Assembly (NCBI GenBank): GCA_033980235.1
Contig: CM067077.1
Span: 12,193,797 to 12,257,796, forward strand
From: Diadema setosum
Taxonomy: Eukaryota > Echinodermata > Echinoidea > Diadematoida > Diadematidae
Length of the DNA stretch: 64,000 nucleotides
Direction: 5' to 3'
Below, in pieces: positions 20,583-32,894 of the stretch. Below the pieces are notes generated by a model, which made no database searches, was not told the DNA's origin, and worked only from the letters and a program-made list of their open reading frames with translations. How positions within the stretch are numbered: position 1 is the stretch's first letter; each line of letters starts with the position of its first letter. A program made the position numbers and the translations under genes.

Positions 20583-21549
20583 TAGTGAGAGTGAAAATGA
20601 TCTCGGAGAGAGAGGGGGGGGGGGGGGGAGGGAGATTTAGAGTCCGTAAATGAGCTGATGAAGAAGCTGTAATTTTGTAAGGAAATGAAGCGTGCCTGGA
20701 TGTATTGTGGCAGATTTCTACACATCAGTCTGATTTGAACCAAAGTGTTATTTAGATGTAATTCACACAAGATGGAGTATAATGTCCAATCTATTCTATT
20801 GGAAAAGCTTGAAGTACCTCACAACAGCCCAGCAAGAGATGGCTATAATTAACACCCTCAAAAAAAAAAAGAAGAAGAAGAAAGTATGGTATACAGTCAG
20901 AAAATGTGCCTGTTAGTAATCCTCAAGGCGTAAATCTTCAAGAGCCAAACTCTAGCAAACATGTGTCACATTATTTTGAGCTTTTGCACGTGTCAAATGG
21001 GTGGTTTCGCGGGTTTGTATTATGTCTTGTGTGCGTGCATTGTCTTCTTTTGACTTTTCAGGATCCACGGGTGAATGTTTATCCTGTTTGTCTGAAATAA
21101 ATCAAAGCCTCAATAGGTCCCCCCCCCCCCCCCCAATGTTCTTCTCTGCCTCTTCTTTTTTTTCAGCTTCTCAAAATGTTAAAGATGTATGTGTAGAACT
21201 TGTAGAAGCTTAGGCAATAGAAAACAATGACTGTATTATTGTCAAAATAGTTGGTCAAAAATTGGAGAATTTGAGAGCAGCCTGTGACATTTCGGAGGAG
21301 CCGATCTGGAGACGACAGTTTATTGCATTGCAGTCAAAGAGAAAAGAAAAGAAAAGAAATAAAGAAAGGTTTTAAACTGCTGCTGCAAGAGCAACTTTTA
21401 AAGGCCAAAAATTATGCTTGTCTGAAAGAAGATAATAAATTTAAATAAAAGGTAAAAGCTTATACATGTACTAGACAGAGAGTTTTGTATGAGAATATTT
21501 GAGATAAACCATGCTCATACAAGCACAACTACTACTATTTTTTACCAAT
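20583..21549. other. No gene; C- and G-runs, one strong acceptor
   Basis: Contains a G-run (20617-20629), AAG repeats and a C-run (21120-21134). A strong plus-strand acceptor (GTCTTCTTTTGACTTTTCAG, ends 21061) precedes frames reading DPRVNVYPVCLK then stop, or STGECLSCLSEINQS. Neither is preferred, so no exon is called. Confidence 0.35.
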
Positions 21550-21990
<441 letters not shown>

Positions 21991-23590
21991 CTACTACTAC
22001 TACAACATTTATGTTCACCATCACCATGCTTTTACAATTTGCTGCTTAGCTGCCTCCATATGTGGTAAATTGTTGAGTGTTCTACATGCACCATGTGAGG
22101 TAGAATTCAATGTCGTATGCTCATGAAAGCATTCACATTTGATCAGAAATGTAATCTCAAAAGCGTCAATCACCACGGAAAATCAATTCGACATCAATCG
22201 AGTTCGCTGCTCTATTTCGTTATTTAGTGGATTCTTATTTCTTGAATAGCATTCTCGTATGTCAGCGAAGCGATCAACTCATCGCCGGCTGATTTTCGGT
22301 GCGCTTTCACCTGAGAAAATGTCTGGAGTTCAAGTCTCCAGTCGGCTAATGTTTAATTCTTTCTACATCTTTGGATCGGGATGGAGATTTCTTTTTTTTT
22401 TTTTTTTTGGGGGGGGGGGGTTCAGTAACAGGAGGAATGTGATATTCTGACAATAGACACTGGGTAATTTGCCATGATATCAGGTTCTCCTCTAATCTCC
22501 CTTTGTGTGGTATGCTTGTTTTTTTCTCTTGTGTGCTTTGCCAAAGTAGAACTTCAAGAGGAATTTGGTTGAGAGTCTCACAAGAACGAACTAATGTGAG
22601 GAGACTCTGTATGCAAGGAATCAGCATTATGATTTATTGACAATGACAGAATGTGAATTTATACAAGCTGATGTGGAACAAAAAAGGATCAAACTTGCCA
22701 CTGACTGTCATGTGACATTAGGAGCAAAGTTCAGTGTTGAAAAAGAAAGAAACAAGAACAGTCAGGATTTTGTTGTAGATGTCAGAGAATGTACATTCTC
22801 ATGCGTCCCTGATTACAAAAGAGAAGCGCAGCTGAATTAAAATCATGAGACATTGGAAAGACCATTGTTACTCTCTCCAAAGGATGAGGAGTTCAATGCT
22901 TTCATTGGTGAGTTTTAATGCTACTGTGATACAAACATGCATACATGAACATGTACCTGTGCAGGAATAACCAAATATGTTTATATATGAATATAAATAT
23001 ATAAATATGTTTATTCTTTATACACCATGTTGTTGCAAAAATGAGCTTAAACTTTGCTCTGTTGTTGTTTGTTCATAATATGTATTATTGCTTTTTTTAT
23101 TTGTAGCCCACCTGTGCCCCTATATAGCCATATTCAAACCAATTATGCTGCTCTGTGGCAGAAATTGCAAGCAGTAGAATAATCCTGAGTTTTCTTACAT
23201 ATTCATACCTTCACACATTCACCTTCCACTGACAGATTGCCAACTATTACTTTTTTCAGTACTTTACACTGTTTTTTTTTTCAAAGATGCTGCAGATTTC
23301 ATGGAAAACATCGTTTTCCAAAACTGTATTTCTACACAGGTAGTGTAGTTTATCTGATGGTGGTGCACTTTATTCTTTCGTAACTGTTATAATTTTGCTC
23401 AGTGATAATGATGTCTAGTGCAGGGAGGGAAAGGCAAAAATATTGTACACATGTACATCCCTCTAAATACTGCAGTGCTGTTTACAAGGTTGGCATCTTG
23501 CCTGCCCTTATATCGTGTGAGTAAACTCTTCCTAGGACCTGTTTTTGTTTGTTACAGAATAAATCAGGTCCATTTCTTTGATTGAGAAAA
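21991..23590. other. No supported gene
   Basis: AT-rich DNA with a T-run followed by a G-run (22392-22420). A plus-strand acceptor at 23106 (TTTTTTTATTTGTAG) is followed by PPVPLYSHIQTNYAALWQKL and a stop soon after. Two frames are open there and no partner is certain, so it is only noted. Confidence 0.4.
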
Positions 23591-23599
23591 TAGAATCAT

Positions 23600-23716
23600 T
23601 TTTGTCCTTTCTTTCTCTTTTCATCACACAGGTAAGAATCACCTTCTGGAATCCTACTACCCGTAGAGTATTAAGCAGTAGACAGTTGTGCATTGTCAGA
23701 AAATTGTGAGGTAAGT
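23600..23716 (+). other. Putative recursive splice site with RS-exon 1
   Basis: A long pyrimidine tract (TTTGTCCTTTCTTTCTCTTT, then TCATCACACAG) ends at 23631 and is immediately followed by the donor GTAAGA. A second, perfect donor AG|GTAAGT lies at 23710/23711, defining a 79-base segment (23632-23710). In the phase starting at GTA the segment is open until a TGA two codons from its end; the other two phases stop earlier. This is the architecture described for recursive splicing in long introns: a 3' site that regenerates a 5' site, with a competing downstream 5' site making a usually skipped, stop-bearing RS-exon. An ordinary cassette exon is the alternative. Confidence 0.45.
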
Positions 23717-23774
23717 GGCTCGCTTTGGATGTTATGAGCTCAGCAACAGGTTGTTTCAGTGACAGGTTATTTCA

Positions 23775-25795
23775 GAGGGGGGAAAAATATCAAGACAAGT
23801 AGCATGGCTCTCAGCTAGTCAGATGTATATGTATCTAAAGAATCAACAGGGTATTTCAGTTGCAGTATATCAAAGCTCTTCTCTTAATTATGGCTATACA
23901 GAATGGGAAGATAGATTGACATGAGCATATAAGCCCAGTACATACTTCCCCACCTGCAATTTTATAGAGTTAAAATTCTCAAGAATATGTGAAAAAAAGA
24001 TATCACTTTTCTCATTAAACAGTCTATCATAAAGGGATTTTGACCTGAGGGTCTCTCGGCCTGCTGTCATTCTTCTGCCGTAGTGAGGTCTCGTAATTAA
24101 TCAAGTAGGTGGCCTAGCATGTCAAACGCATATTAAAAGCAGGCACATGATTGCATTATTATCACAAAGACAGATTACGAGGTCTTCTTGAGGTATGAAG
24201 GAGAAATACGCTAAAACAGTGTCATCAATCTGTAAAACCAATGTTGGTCTGTCGACTTGACAGTGAAACTCCTATTCCATGTTTAACCCTTTCTGTGCCA
24301 TGGCACTCAGCCTAACTTGCCAATCTTTGGCATTAGATATCTGTAATCCATCCAAACTTGAACTATTACTGTATACACTGTTATTTTCACGTACAGATAT
24401 TTTCGCGAATGGCGAGGTCACAGACATTTTCGCGAGATGTTGTTTTTGTGAATTGATGCCGACGCTTACATTAATGCTCTATCAACAAACCGCATGGAAG
24501 CATTTACGCGTGTCGTTAAATTCGCGATCCAACTGTGATTCATGAAATTCGCGAAAATTAAACCCTCGTGAAAATAACAGCTTATATAGTAACTCTTTCT
24601 GCACCATGTTGTAACCATTATGTTTCTTTGTACAAAAGAATAATCAGAAAATTAGATCAGTGATATACTTTTTGTGGGGGGGCGGGTGGGATGGTTGAAG
24701 GGAATCAAACAAACTAAAAAAAAATATGAACTGAGAATGTATTAGAAGGTAAAGACAAAATGGCAGCTCTGTGTAATGTAGGTGTTCAGCGGCTTTGCTG
24801 TTTACTCTGTACACATAATAGCAATACTTTTCTTTTTTTATATATATTCAGGAACAGTCAGAACTTAAATCCAATGGCAAAGATATATGCAAAATCATAC
24901 TACTCTTTTGTATTACATGCCAAGAACAGATCTGAAGACATTTTGTCCATGGCGAAAATGAAAAATTGGTAAATTTCTGTTTGTACAAATATTAAAAGTA
25001 CATGTAGAGAGCTGTTCACCACCTTAATCACACAGAGTTGCCAATTTAGTTTACTCTCTAAACTTTCTCAGTTCTTAACTTTTTGTGTTTGTCTGATCGC
25101 CCCCCCCCCCTTTCAAATTAAAAAGAAAAAAAGAAAGAAACTCACTGATCTACTTTTCTGATTATTCTGTTGTGGTACAAAGCAACATGATATCAGGAAG
25201 GAATTTACCTCTCATTACTTGAATGCCAGAAGGGCATTAATGCCAATCTCCTTTCGAGAGATGTCTGAACACCGAGGATGGTGTGGTATAATTCCATTTA
25301 GGGGACAGATCGACAGTGGTTTTACAGATTTATGACACTGTTTTGGAGTATTTCTCCTTCATACCTCAATAAGACCTTGTAGTCTGTCTTTGTGATAATA
25401 ATGCAGTCATGAGTCTGCTTTGAATATGCGTTTGACATACTAGGCCACCTCCTTGATTAATTACAAAACCTCACTACAGCAGAAGAAATGGTCACAGGCC
25501 AAGTAACCCTCCGGACGATATCCCTTTATGAAAGACTGTTTATGAGAATTTGAACTTATTTCTTTTTATCACATATTCTTGAGAATTCTAACTCTATAAA
25601 ATTGCGGGTGTGGAAGCATACTGCACTTAGTATTTGCTCGTATAAATCTATCTTCCCATGCTGTATAGCCATGTTCAAGAGAAGAGCTTTGATATAATGC
25701 AACTGAAGTATCATATTGATTGTCTAGATATGCATACTTCCGACTGGCTGAGAGTCAAGCTACTTTTCTTGATATTTTTCCCCCTTTCTACCTAA
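23775..25795. repeat. 2.0-kb imperfect palindrome
   Basis: The left arm (from 23775: GAAAAATATCAAGACAAG) is answered in reverse complement by the right arm ending near 25795. Matching landmarks include the CTCTCAGC/GCTGAGAG words, TTATAGAGTTAAAATTCTCAAG, GTATGAAGGAGAAATAC and AGAATAATCAGAAAA. The arms are about 0.9 kb long, clearly diverged (many substitutions and small indels), around a loop of roughly 300 bases near 24750-25050. Element E interrupts only the left arm. It could be a very long foldback transposon or an old inverted duplication. Confidence 0.8.
24368..24600. mobile_element. TTCGCGAA-rich short element E, copy 1
   Basis: The ends ACTGTATACACTGTTATTTT and its inverted partner AAAATAACAGCTTATATAGT bracket about 230 bases with repeated TTCGCGA and TTTTCGCG words. 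A second copy at 61369 is interrupted by element D. It is absent from the matching position of the palindrome's right arm, so it inserted after the arms formed. Confidence 0.75.
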
Positions 25796-26730
25796 GTTAG
25801 TTTTTGGATCCTTTGCAATCTTTTGTATGTGGCTACAAACCAAACTGCCTGTCCATACCGTTTAGAGCGGCCTGAAGTTTCATTTCAGATACCATTATCC
25901 TAATCAATAACCGAAGCTGAATAACTTAGACGCTTTTTTTTTGGGGGGGGGGAAGATGCACAGTATCTTTTTGTTGTCAAGAAAAGACTTGCCTACAACG
26001 ATAATGAAAACACACTACACCTGCCTAGTAAAAGGGGCTCTGCAGTAAGTAACAACAGCAACAAGTAAATGGTACCGATGCAATATTAGGTTAGATCCCT
26101 TTAGAGATCTTTGACATATATGTACATATTAGTAGACGGGCAATGGTGACCCAGTCTCTATACCTGCAGGGCATACATTTTGTGTATTGCCACTGCTGAC
26201 AGAACGATTCTTGTTCTCCTCTTTTAACTGGACACGCCAAAGGAGGGATCCGTAAACAACAATTAGATCTAATTCTGAATAGATATGTCCCATTGTAAAT
26301 AATTGAGAAATAACCCCATCAAGTTTTCCCTGCACCAGATTAGGACTGAATGCATAAAGCCAACAGATTATCACCGTGCTTTTGAGTTTGTCGTATTGTC
26401 GCCAAAGCGTGTTTGCTGAACCTGCCATTGTCAAACTGACCCGAGTATGTCCATGGTCTGTTTGGTGTTGTTAAAACCAGTATTTACTATTTACTTACAC
26501 TTCGGAAGCAGCATAACGAATAAGCTGTGCATATTGCAAAACGTCATTGGACACAAGGGCAACTGTTGAAGTTCTGTGTTATTTTATATCTTAAGTGAAA
26601 TATATACCCTCTTTTTGTGATGGCAATTGTTAAAAGTTTTCTGGCATACAGAAATGTATGTTAAAATGTTTATGCATGATAATATATGTGTGATGTTTAA
26701 TATGTTTATAATTGTATCAGGGGAATCACT
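25796..26730. other. No supported gene
   Basis: Includes a T-run abutting a G-run (25934-25952). A minus-strand frame at 26129-26434 is open for 101 codons but has no start or splice support and no recognisable motif. Confidence 0.5.
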
Positions 26731-26839
26731 CCCCCCCCCCCCCCCCCCCCCCCCGGCTAATTACTGGTTAGTGATAAGGTAAGAGTTAAGATTAGGGTTA
26801 TGGTTATGATTAGGTTCAGGATTAGGATAAGGGATATGG
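26731..26839 (+). repeat. C24 tract beside degenerate telomere-like hexamers
   Basis: A run of 24 C (26731-26754) is followed by ten hexamers in register from 26780 to 26839. They vary around TTAGGG: TTAGGG, TTATGG, TTAGGT, TTAGGA, TAAGGG and others. TTAGGG is the telomere repeat of most metazoans; this looks like a decayed interstitial copy or a chance minisatellite. Confidence 0.6.
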
Positions 26840-27333
26840 CCAGAGGAAGAGTCTGGGGTAATATTCCAGGTGATAATTGCTCAAGTGTTTCTAATATATG
26901 ACATATGTCAAATACATTATACATTTTATACCTGCACAGACACACATATGAATATAAACATACATGCATAGATGTTTTTGTTATTGTTGCAATTAGACAC
27001 TATGTGGACTATGCTGCCTCACATGTCAAATCTTTTGGTGCCAATCAATTGGCTACCAACCACTAGAATGCAAACAAGTGTCATGAATTCTCTTCTTTTT
27101 ATCCTCTTTATATCTGTTTACTTGATTGAAAGAAATGACTGTTTTATTTGTTAGATTGATTCATTGAATAGCAAGGAAAAGAACAGACCATGATGTATAC
27201 TTTGGGAAGTTTAAAGTTTAAAGTTCAAAGTTCAATTCATTTCATTTCAGTTGTACTTTGTTCATGCTGGATGTCAAAATTAAAAGCAGTTTCTTCCAAA
27301 AATTTGCCTTCTGAAATTGCTCCCCTTTGACAG
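26840..27333. other. No supported gene; one DR1-like site
   Basis: AGTTCAAAGTTCA at 27222-27234 is a DR1-spaced pair of AGTTCA half-sites within a TTAAAGTT mini-repeat. Nothing else was recognised. Confidence 0.45.
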
Positions 27334-27587
27334 TTTACACATTCCAAGCTGAACTGCGCGTGATTTTAAACTTAAGATGTCTGTCGCCAAAACCACCTGT
27401 TCACAATCAAGTGCATGAAACGATCATTGGACTGTGTCCATTTCCTGTCCTCTGCAAATATCAGTTTGGGGCTGCCAGCTCGGGCGTCCCACCACAATAT
27501 TTGCTCGCTGAAGACGCCATGCAATCACCCAGATTCGTTCTTATCAAGGATGGCGACAGGAAGCCGTCAGCATGTAGAGCACTTTGA
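27334..27587 (+). CDS. Weak candidate terminal exon
   Basis: A fair acceptor (TGCTCCCCTTTGACAG) is followed by a frame open for about 84 codons to a TGA at 27585-27587. It reads YTFQAELRVILNLRCLSPKP and ends near FVLIKDGDRKPSACRAL. GC is close to 50 percent, higher than its surroundings. A second frame is also open for 64 codons, which argues that base composition rather than selection keeps the region open. No family is recognised. It could equally be a conserved non-coding element. Confidence 0.2.
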
Positions 27588-29331
27588 AGAATTGCTCCAC
27601 TTTAATTAAGACAAAACAGGTAGCGTGAATCAAAGATCAAAAGAGCACAGAGTGGAGATTAGAGTTTGACATTGGCGCTCCTCAGAGGGTGGGGGACGAT
27701 TCTCTGAAACTTTTGGAATATCTTGTTTGTTTGTGCTCTGAAAGTATTGTTAATGTACATATACCAGCGCTGCACAGTGGCACTGTGGTCTGACAGTCCC
27801 TGACCAGTAAAAAATCAACTGTCAGATAGTAACTTTTTCAGGAAGGGACCAAGAAAAAAAATGGAAACATTGAGTATCTATGGGGGTACTGGTCCGACAG
27901 ACAGGCTGAATCAGTAGGGGAAAAAAATGGGTTAGTTTGCAACCCTGCATATATATACAATACATTGCTATACTAAAATAAAATGTACTTGGACAGCTAG
28001 AAATATTTTAGGCCAATCATGTGTTAAAATATTCCTATTAAATGTTAAACTTAACTGTGCATCATGTATTCTCTTTGTAAGTAAATGAAAGCTTGGAATG
28101 AGGAATGATGTGATGACCTTTACACAGAGAATCATTGCATTCCCCACACACTCGTATTATACTTAATACAATATGTATCGACGTTGTACATATTGTGTTG
28201 CATCTACACTGACAGGAACCTTCCGCTCAACATGTTTGAATTCATTAGTATGTCCAGCCCACTCCATGCTGTTCTTCTACTCAATTCCGCATCCGCCCTG
28301 TTGCCATGGCTATGGCTACAACAGGAGGCAGCATCAATTATGTTTAAGAAAGAATGAGATATTGATTGAGGAAGCACATACTGTGGGAATAGATTGTATT
28401 AAAATACAAGAGGAAAGAAGAAATTTACAGAAAAACCTGATAACAAGTGTAATACATTCTCTATGTACTTATAAGTAAGAGCAGACATTTTGAGAGTTAA
28501 CAATACATTGAAGTATTTAAAGCTTGTATGACCTCCAGAATGGTTTTTACACAGTGTGAGGAGATCTTATTAACCGCAAATTAGTGGCTGCATATCACAC
28601 AAGAGGCTTCATTGTGTGCATTGTATATATGGAAATTATCATTCTAGGCCATGGTGTCTAGAATCTCTCTTCCGTAATTCACCGACAATGATGGTCAGTG
28701 TAGAATAGCCCACCCAGGGCAGTTTGCGCCCAGAAAGTTCCCATCCTCTTTTCAATATGATTGTTACAAATTACCCTTGTCCAGAGTGAATTCATTATGT
28801 GAGATGGATTCTGTGTCCTTGCTCGCCATGAGTAGTTATTACACTTTAGTGTGGAGAATACATTGTAGTTTCTGACAATATGGGCGATTTGTGCAGATTT
28901 AGTTCTGGCCTGAGTATGCAATCTTGACCACAAATAGAGGGTATTTGTCCACCACCGTTCATTCATTGTCTACAAAACTACAACTGTATCATCAGATGTA
29001 TGCTATTTAGGGCGCAGCAGTCGATAATATGAAGATGGAACTAGGAGAAATATGACACTCCAGGGGAATTCAAACTAAATGACCACTTTACAGCAATTGG
29101 CTTTGTCAGTGTGACCACTCACAAAACTTTTCTCTGTAAAATTAGCAAACTGTTAATAGAGGTCATATAATAGGCCTCTGGAACATCACATACTTGAACA
29201 CTGGGTCTAGAAATTGTTAGCTGCCATTTTGAATAAAGCAAGGTTGAAAGAGCAGTGAATGATGCAAAGTGTTTATGCTCAAGTTATGTTGTGTACTACC
29301 TCACTGGTAAAATGAATACTGTCTCCAGGTT
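27588..29331. other. No supported gene
   Basis: AT-rich DNA. Frames open for about 100 codons on the plus strand (28173-28478) and minus strand (28679-28966) have no motif and no splice-site pairing. Confidence 0.5.
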
Positions 29332-29424
29332 TTATCCCGTTGAGGACGAGTCCCAAGTGTACTCGGGCAAGCATCTATGGGAAATGCGTGTTGTAGCAAA
29401 ATCAAACCGTCCTCAGTGGGTTAA
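29332..29424. mobile_element. 93-bp TTAA MITE A, copy 2
   Basis: Same length and sequence plan as the copy at 12499; the left TTAA has decayed to TTAT while the right TTAA is intact. Confidence 0.85.
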
Positions 29425-30300
29425 TCTAGTCCCTTGGACGAGTGCTGTTTATCTCTAACGGTCCCTTTTAATGCTAAACATTTGTTGAGACTTTGAAATA
29501 AGCTTGCCAGTTATATCAGAGGCATCACATTTTGGGGTATGTTTCTTCTGTATACATCTGTCTTCCATTATGATGCTACTTGTATATCGATGAAATGACT
29601 TGAGATGAATTCCATGGAATTTGTTGCAGGGACAGACATATATTGCATGTTTCATATGTACGTACTATGTCTACCCAGGATGTATGTGTTTGAGCATGCT
29701 TGTGAAAAAAATAAAGGTATTGTGGTGCAGAATTTAGGCCAAAAAGATGACGCAATGATCTGCCAGTTATTGATTGCCGTGCTGTTGACGACAGTCATCG
29801 ATCAGCGGTGGCATTTCGCATCGATTTTGACAGGGACATGACAAGCCCCAAAATACAAATACCATTGTCCAAGTCCATCGTTGAAAGGTCGAATCTACAC
29901 CTGTAAGGATGTTAACATGAAGTAGGATTATGAGTGTAGTGATTTAGCAGTTTAAGTAATGAAACATCAGCCACTGCCAGCTTGTCAAGATGCTGCTGCC
30001 CCAGGTTTTTGGTGATGTGTTCTTAACAGCTACAATGTAGCTTTAATAAAAGACACATTTCAAGTTTGTTTTCCTTTTCCTTTCCTTTGTGCCCTGCTGC
30101 GTTTGATTTGATCTTGGACAACCCCCCCCCCCCCCAAAAAAAAAAAAAAGAAAAAAAGAAGTATACATCAGTCTTTCTGGTTGTCCATGACATTCCAATA
30201 TCATCCCTATTGTGTTATCCTTCTCTTCACTTGAACGTCACTCTTGCCTTTGATATTGATTTGTAATTGATCTGGAACACCACAATGCGACTGTAATTTA
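29425..30300. other. No gene; possible 3' end of the 30.3-kb gene
   Basis: Contains a C-run joined to an A-run (30122-30149). On the minus strand ATTAAA near 30042 could act as a poly(A) signal for the terminal exon at 30301-30415. Confidence 0.35.
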
Positions 30301-30415
30301 TCACATGCGATGACCATCATATTCTGTCTTAAAATGAGACTCATGGAGACTTTCTTCACGTCTTGTCCTGAAGTCGCCGCGAGGCGAGTGAAGCTTGACT
30401 AGGCGAACAGAAGAC
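30301..30415 (-). CDS. Candidate 3'-terminal coding exon, unknown protein
   Basis: On the minus strand an excellent acceptor (TATTTTCTCTCCCTTCAG) is followed by one completing base and then 37 codons to TGA at 30301-30303. The peptide is SSVRLVKLHSPRGDFRTRRE then ESLHESHFKTEYDGHRM: highly charged, Arg/His/Glu-rich and probably a disordered C-terminal tail. The exon is markedly more GC- and CpG-rich than the flanking DNA, as expected of coding sequence. The same frame runs open upstream into AT-rich DNA, but that part lacks coding character. The rest of the gene would lie at higher coordinates; no phase-matched upstream exon was identified. Confidence 0.45.
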
Positions 30416-30443
30416 CTGAAGGGAGAGAAAATATAAATTTGTT

Positions 30444-30538
30444 TTAACCCGTTGAGGACGAGGCCCGAGTATATACTCGCGCAAGCATCTATGGAAAATG
30501 CATGTTGTAGCAAAATCAAACCATCCTCAACAGGTGAT
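30444..30538. mobile_element. TTAA MITE A, copy 3
   Basis: A 95-base copy (two extra bases in the central CGAGTATATACTCG) with an intact left TTAA and a decayed right end. It lies just upstream of the candidate terminal exon on the minus strand, within what would be its intron. Confidence 0.8.
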
Positions 30539-31547
30539 ATAGTGATATATGTTTGCCAGGATAGAGATGATTTTGAACAGTCATAAATCTCTGCATCTGA
30601 AGATATAACTATAAGAAGTAAATTTACTTTTAAATTTTGATTAAGAATAACAGATGTACATATATTTTTATTATTCAAAAAGAACTCAAGGAAAAGATCA
30701 TGTATAAATGTAAAAATTAAACTAGTGTGAAAGAAGTATTGAGTGAGAACTATACAGTAGAAATGGACAATCAGTGTATTCAACATTGATTTGTATTGAC
30801 AAGCAAGGCCTATGAACCTTTACTTTTATATTTATTTATATCTATTAAAATCCTTGTCCATTTTATCTTTTGGAATTTGTTTATCAGGATAAAAACCAGA
30901 GTATTTCTAATATAATATGTTTTTTGCCCATAAACACATGCACCTACCAGAGTGATTAAACTAATAACCTCGAGATGGGTAACCATGCAGGACCAATTAT
31001 GATGTCAGGGGTCATCATGTATTCATCAATATATGGCAACATGATCCATAGATTTCCAAGTTCTACTTTGGTTTCAAATTACAATGTGGATCAACAACTA
31101 CATTTACCTCCATGTATGCTTCATTCCCCCTACTGGTAGATATCGTTATATAATAGAAATGAAGATAAAACAGTGAAGATAATGTTTATAAAAATGGTGA
31201 TATAAATACAGTGTACATTCTCTCAACAAAATGATAGCTTCATAGCTGTATCGTATTTGTAGCTGCAATCATCACAACTTAATTACTGTCTTTTCATAAC
31301 TGCCAAAAAATATAACCACGTACTGTCCTGTTTATTGGTGAGACCTGCCTTTAAAAAAGTTACCAGTGCGTGGTACACTTTTTTCTTTATACCATACGAT
31401 GGTTCTAGGACTATTCTGTGCTTCCAGTGGTGTAAAGTGGGTCACAAAGAAGACACACAGGGGTGATATCTTCCCCCTTGCTCCGTAATACCTTCTTACC
31501 TCTCCTGCCCCTTACCCCATTTCACATACTAGGGACACAATATAGGG
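30539..31547. other. No supported gene
   Basis: Very AT-rich unique-looking DNA; nothing recognised. Confidence 0.55.
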
Positions 31548-31617
31548 CCAATCTCATTGGGCTTCAAAACTCACAAAGCTATACAAAAAAAGTATAGGGA
31601 GAAGGTTGCCTAGCAAC
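31548..31617. promoter_or_regulatory. RFX X-box beside a CCAAT palindrome
   Basis: GTTGCCTAGCAAC at 31605-31617 is a perfect inverted X-box (GTTGCC, one base, AGCAAC), the site of RFX factors that control ciliary genes in animals. A CCAAT at 31548-31552 and an inverted CCAAT at 31556-31560 lie 45 bases away. The combination is promoter-like. No first exon was identified nearby. Confidence 0.35.
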
Positions 31618-32894
31618 TTCACCAATTATTTCCACAGGATATTTTGCAGGAAAACTTGCAAGTCAGAGTGCAAAGTTTCTATAAACTTTTGTGATGAGAA
31701 CACACACACGCTCATGGAACTTCTGCATCTACTTTACCTGTAGAGCATGGTACAGGAGTATACTGTTCATACACACTTCTTCCCAAAACTTCATGATTTT
31801 TTTTTTTTGTCTCGTCTCCTTTCGTTTGTTTAATTGCTGTTGTTTTGTTTTTGTTTGTTTTTTTTTTGTTAGAGCCTACTCAGTGATTTTTTCTTTTTAA
31901 TAATGAAGACACGTATAAACTTCACAAGTTGTCAAGTCACATTTTTATTTTTTTTTATTTTTTATTTTTTGTAATGAGGACGGCCCTATTGGCAAGTATA
32001 CTTTAATATCTCAAGGTGTGGAAAAAAAAATAGGAACAAGTACGTAAGGAAATGAGCCCATGACGGTGGGAAACAAGTTTGTTTCAAATCAAGATTAACT
32101 TTCTACCCTTCCCCTCTCCCTATCCTCCCCCCTCCCCTCCTCCCCTCCAAAACAAAACGAAACAAAACAAATCAAAACAAATTCCAGTGTCTGATGTGGT
32201 GAAGTGGTTCTGAATAGCATCTGCATACCAATTTCGCAATTTTTGCTGCTTCCCAAGTAATGTGGAAGAAACCCTAAAGTGTACAATTATCTGTTTTCTT
32301 TGTGTAGCGCGTTTTCTGTGTCTTTCTGAAAGAGTGCAATTTCAAAAGATCAATTAAGCTATGCCGACTGCAAAAGAAGATTATTAAAGTCAATTTTTTT
32401 TTTAATTGATAAGACACACAGGTACAAGTGCCATCCAAGGGTCAAGAAAATGTGTGGGGAGAAAGGAAAAGAACTTACGTATGGATAAGAGTGTTTTCCT
32501 TATTCTTTAGCCCATGAAGTTCAGGGAAAACATATTACTTTGATTTTGAGCCATTTCTTTTTAGCATAATTGTGACTTTTCTACATCAGTGTTTCATTTA
32601 AAAGTTAACAGATTCTCTTTCATATCAGCTCATTTTTGTAGATATGGCTTTTCTTTTTCAGTAGTAATTTCTTCTATAGCCTTGGTAACCTAATTTTGAA
32701 GATGAAAGTTTCTGTTTCTATCTCAAAAAGGCACTTTTTTTTTTCAAGTTTCTGTCTGATTTAGTGCAGATTTATAACAAATTTAAACAAGTTTCATGGA
32801 ATCTTTTATTCCAGTGTGAGATTATGCAGTGAAAGCCAGAGGTGCCAATTTTGTGCTGTCTCAGCATTGATTTCTCGAGCGGAATCTCTTTTTT
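31618..32894. other. No gene; T-rich and C-rich tracts
   Basis: T-rich stretches (31797-31875, 31941-31972) and a pyrimidine tract (32103-32148). No exon is supported. Confidence 0.5.

Noticed and set aside
23107..23182. Acceptor followed by PPVPLYSHIQTNYAALWQKL and a stop
   Set aside because: Its phase would fit the 10608-10673 exon, but a second frame is equally open and 12 kb separates them; too weak to call.
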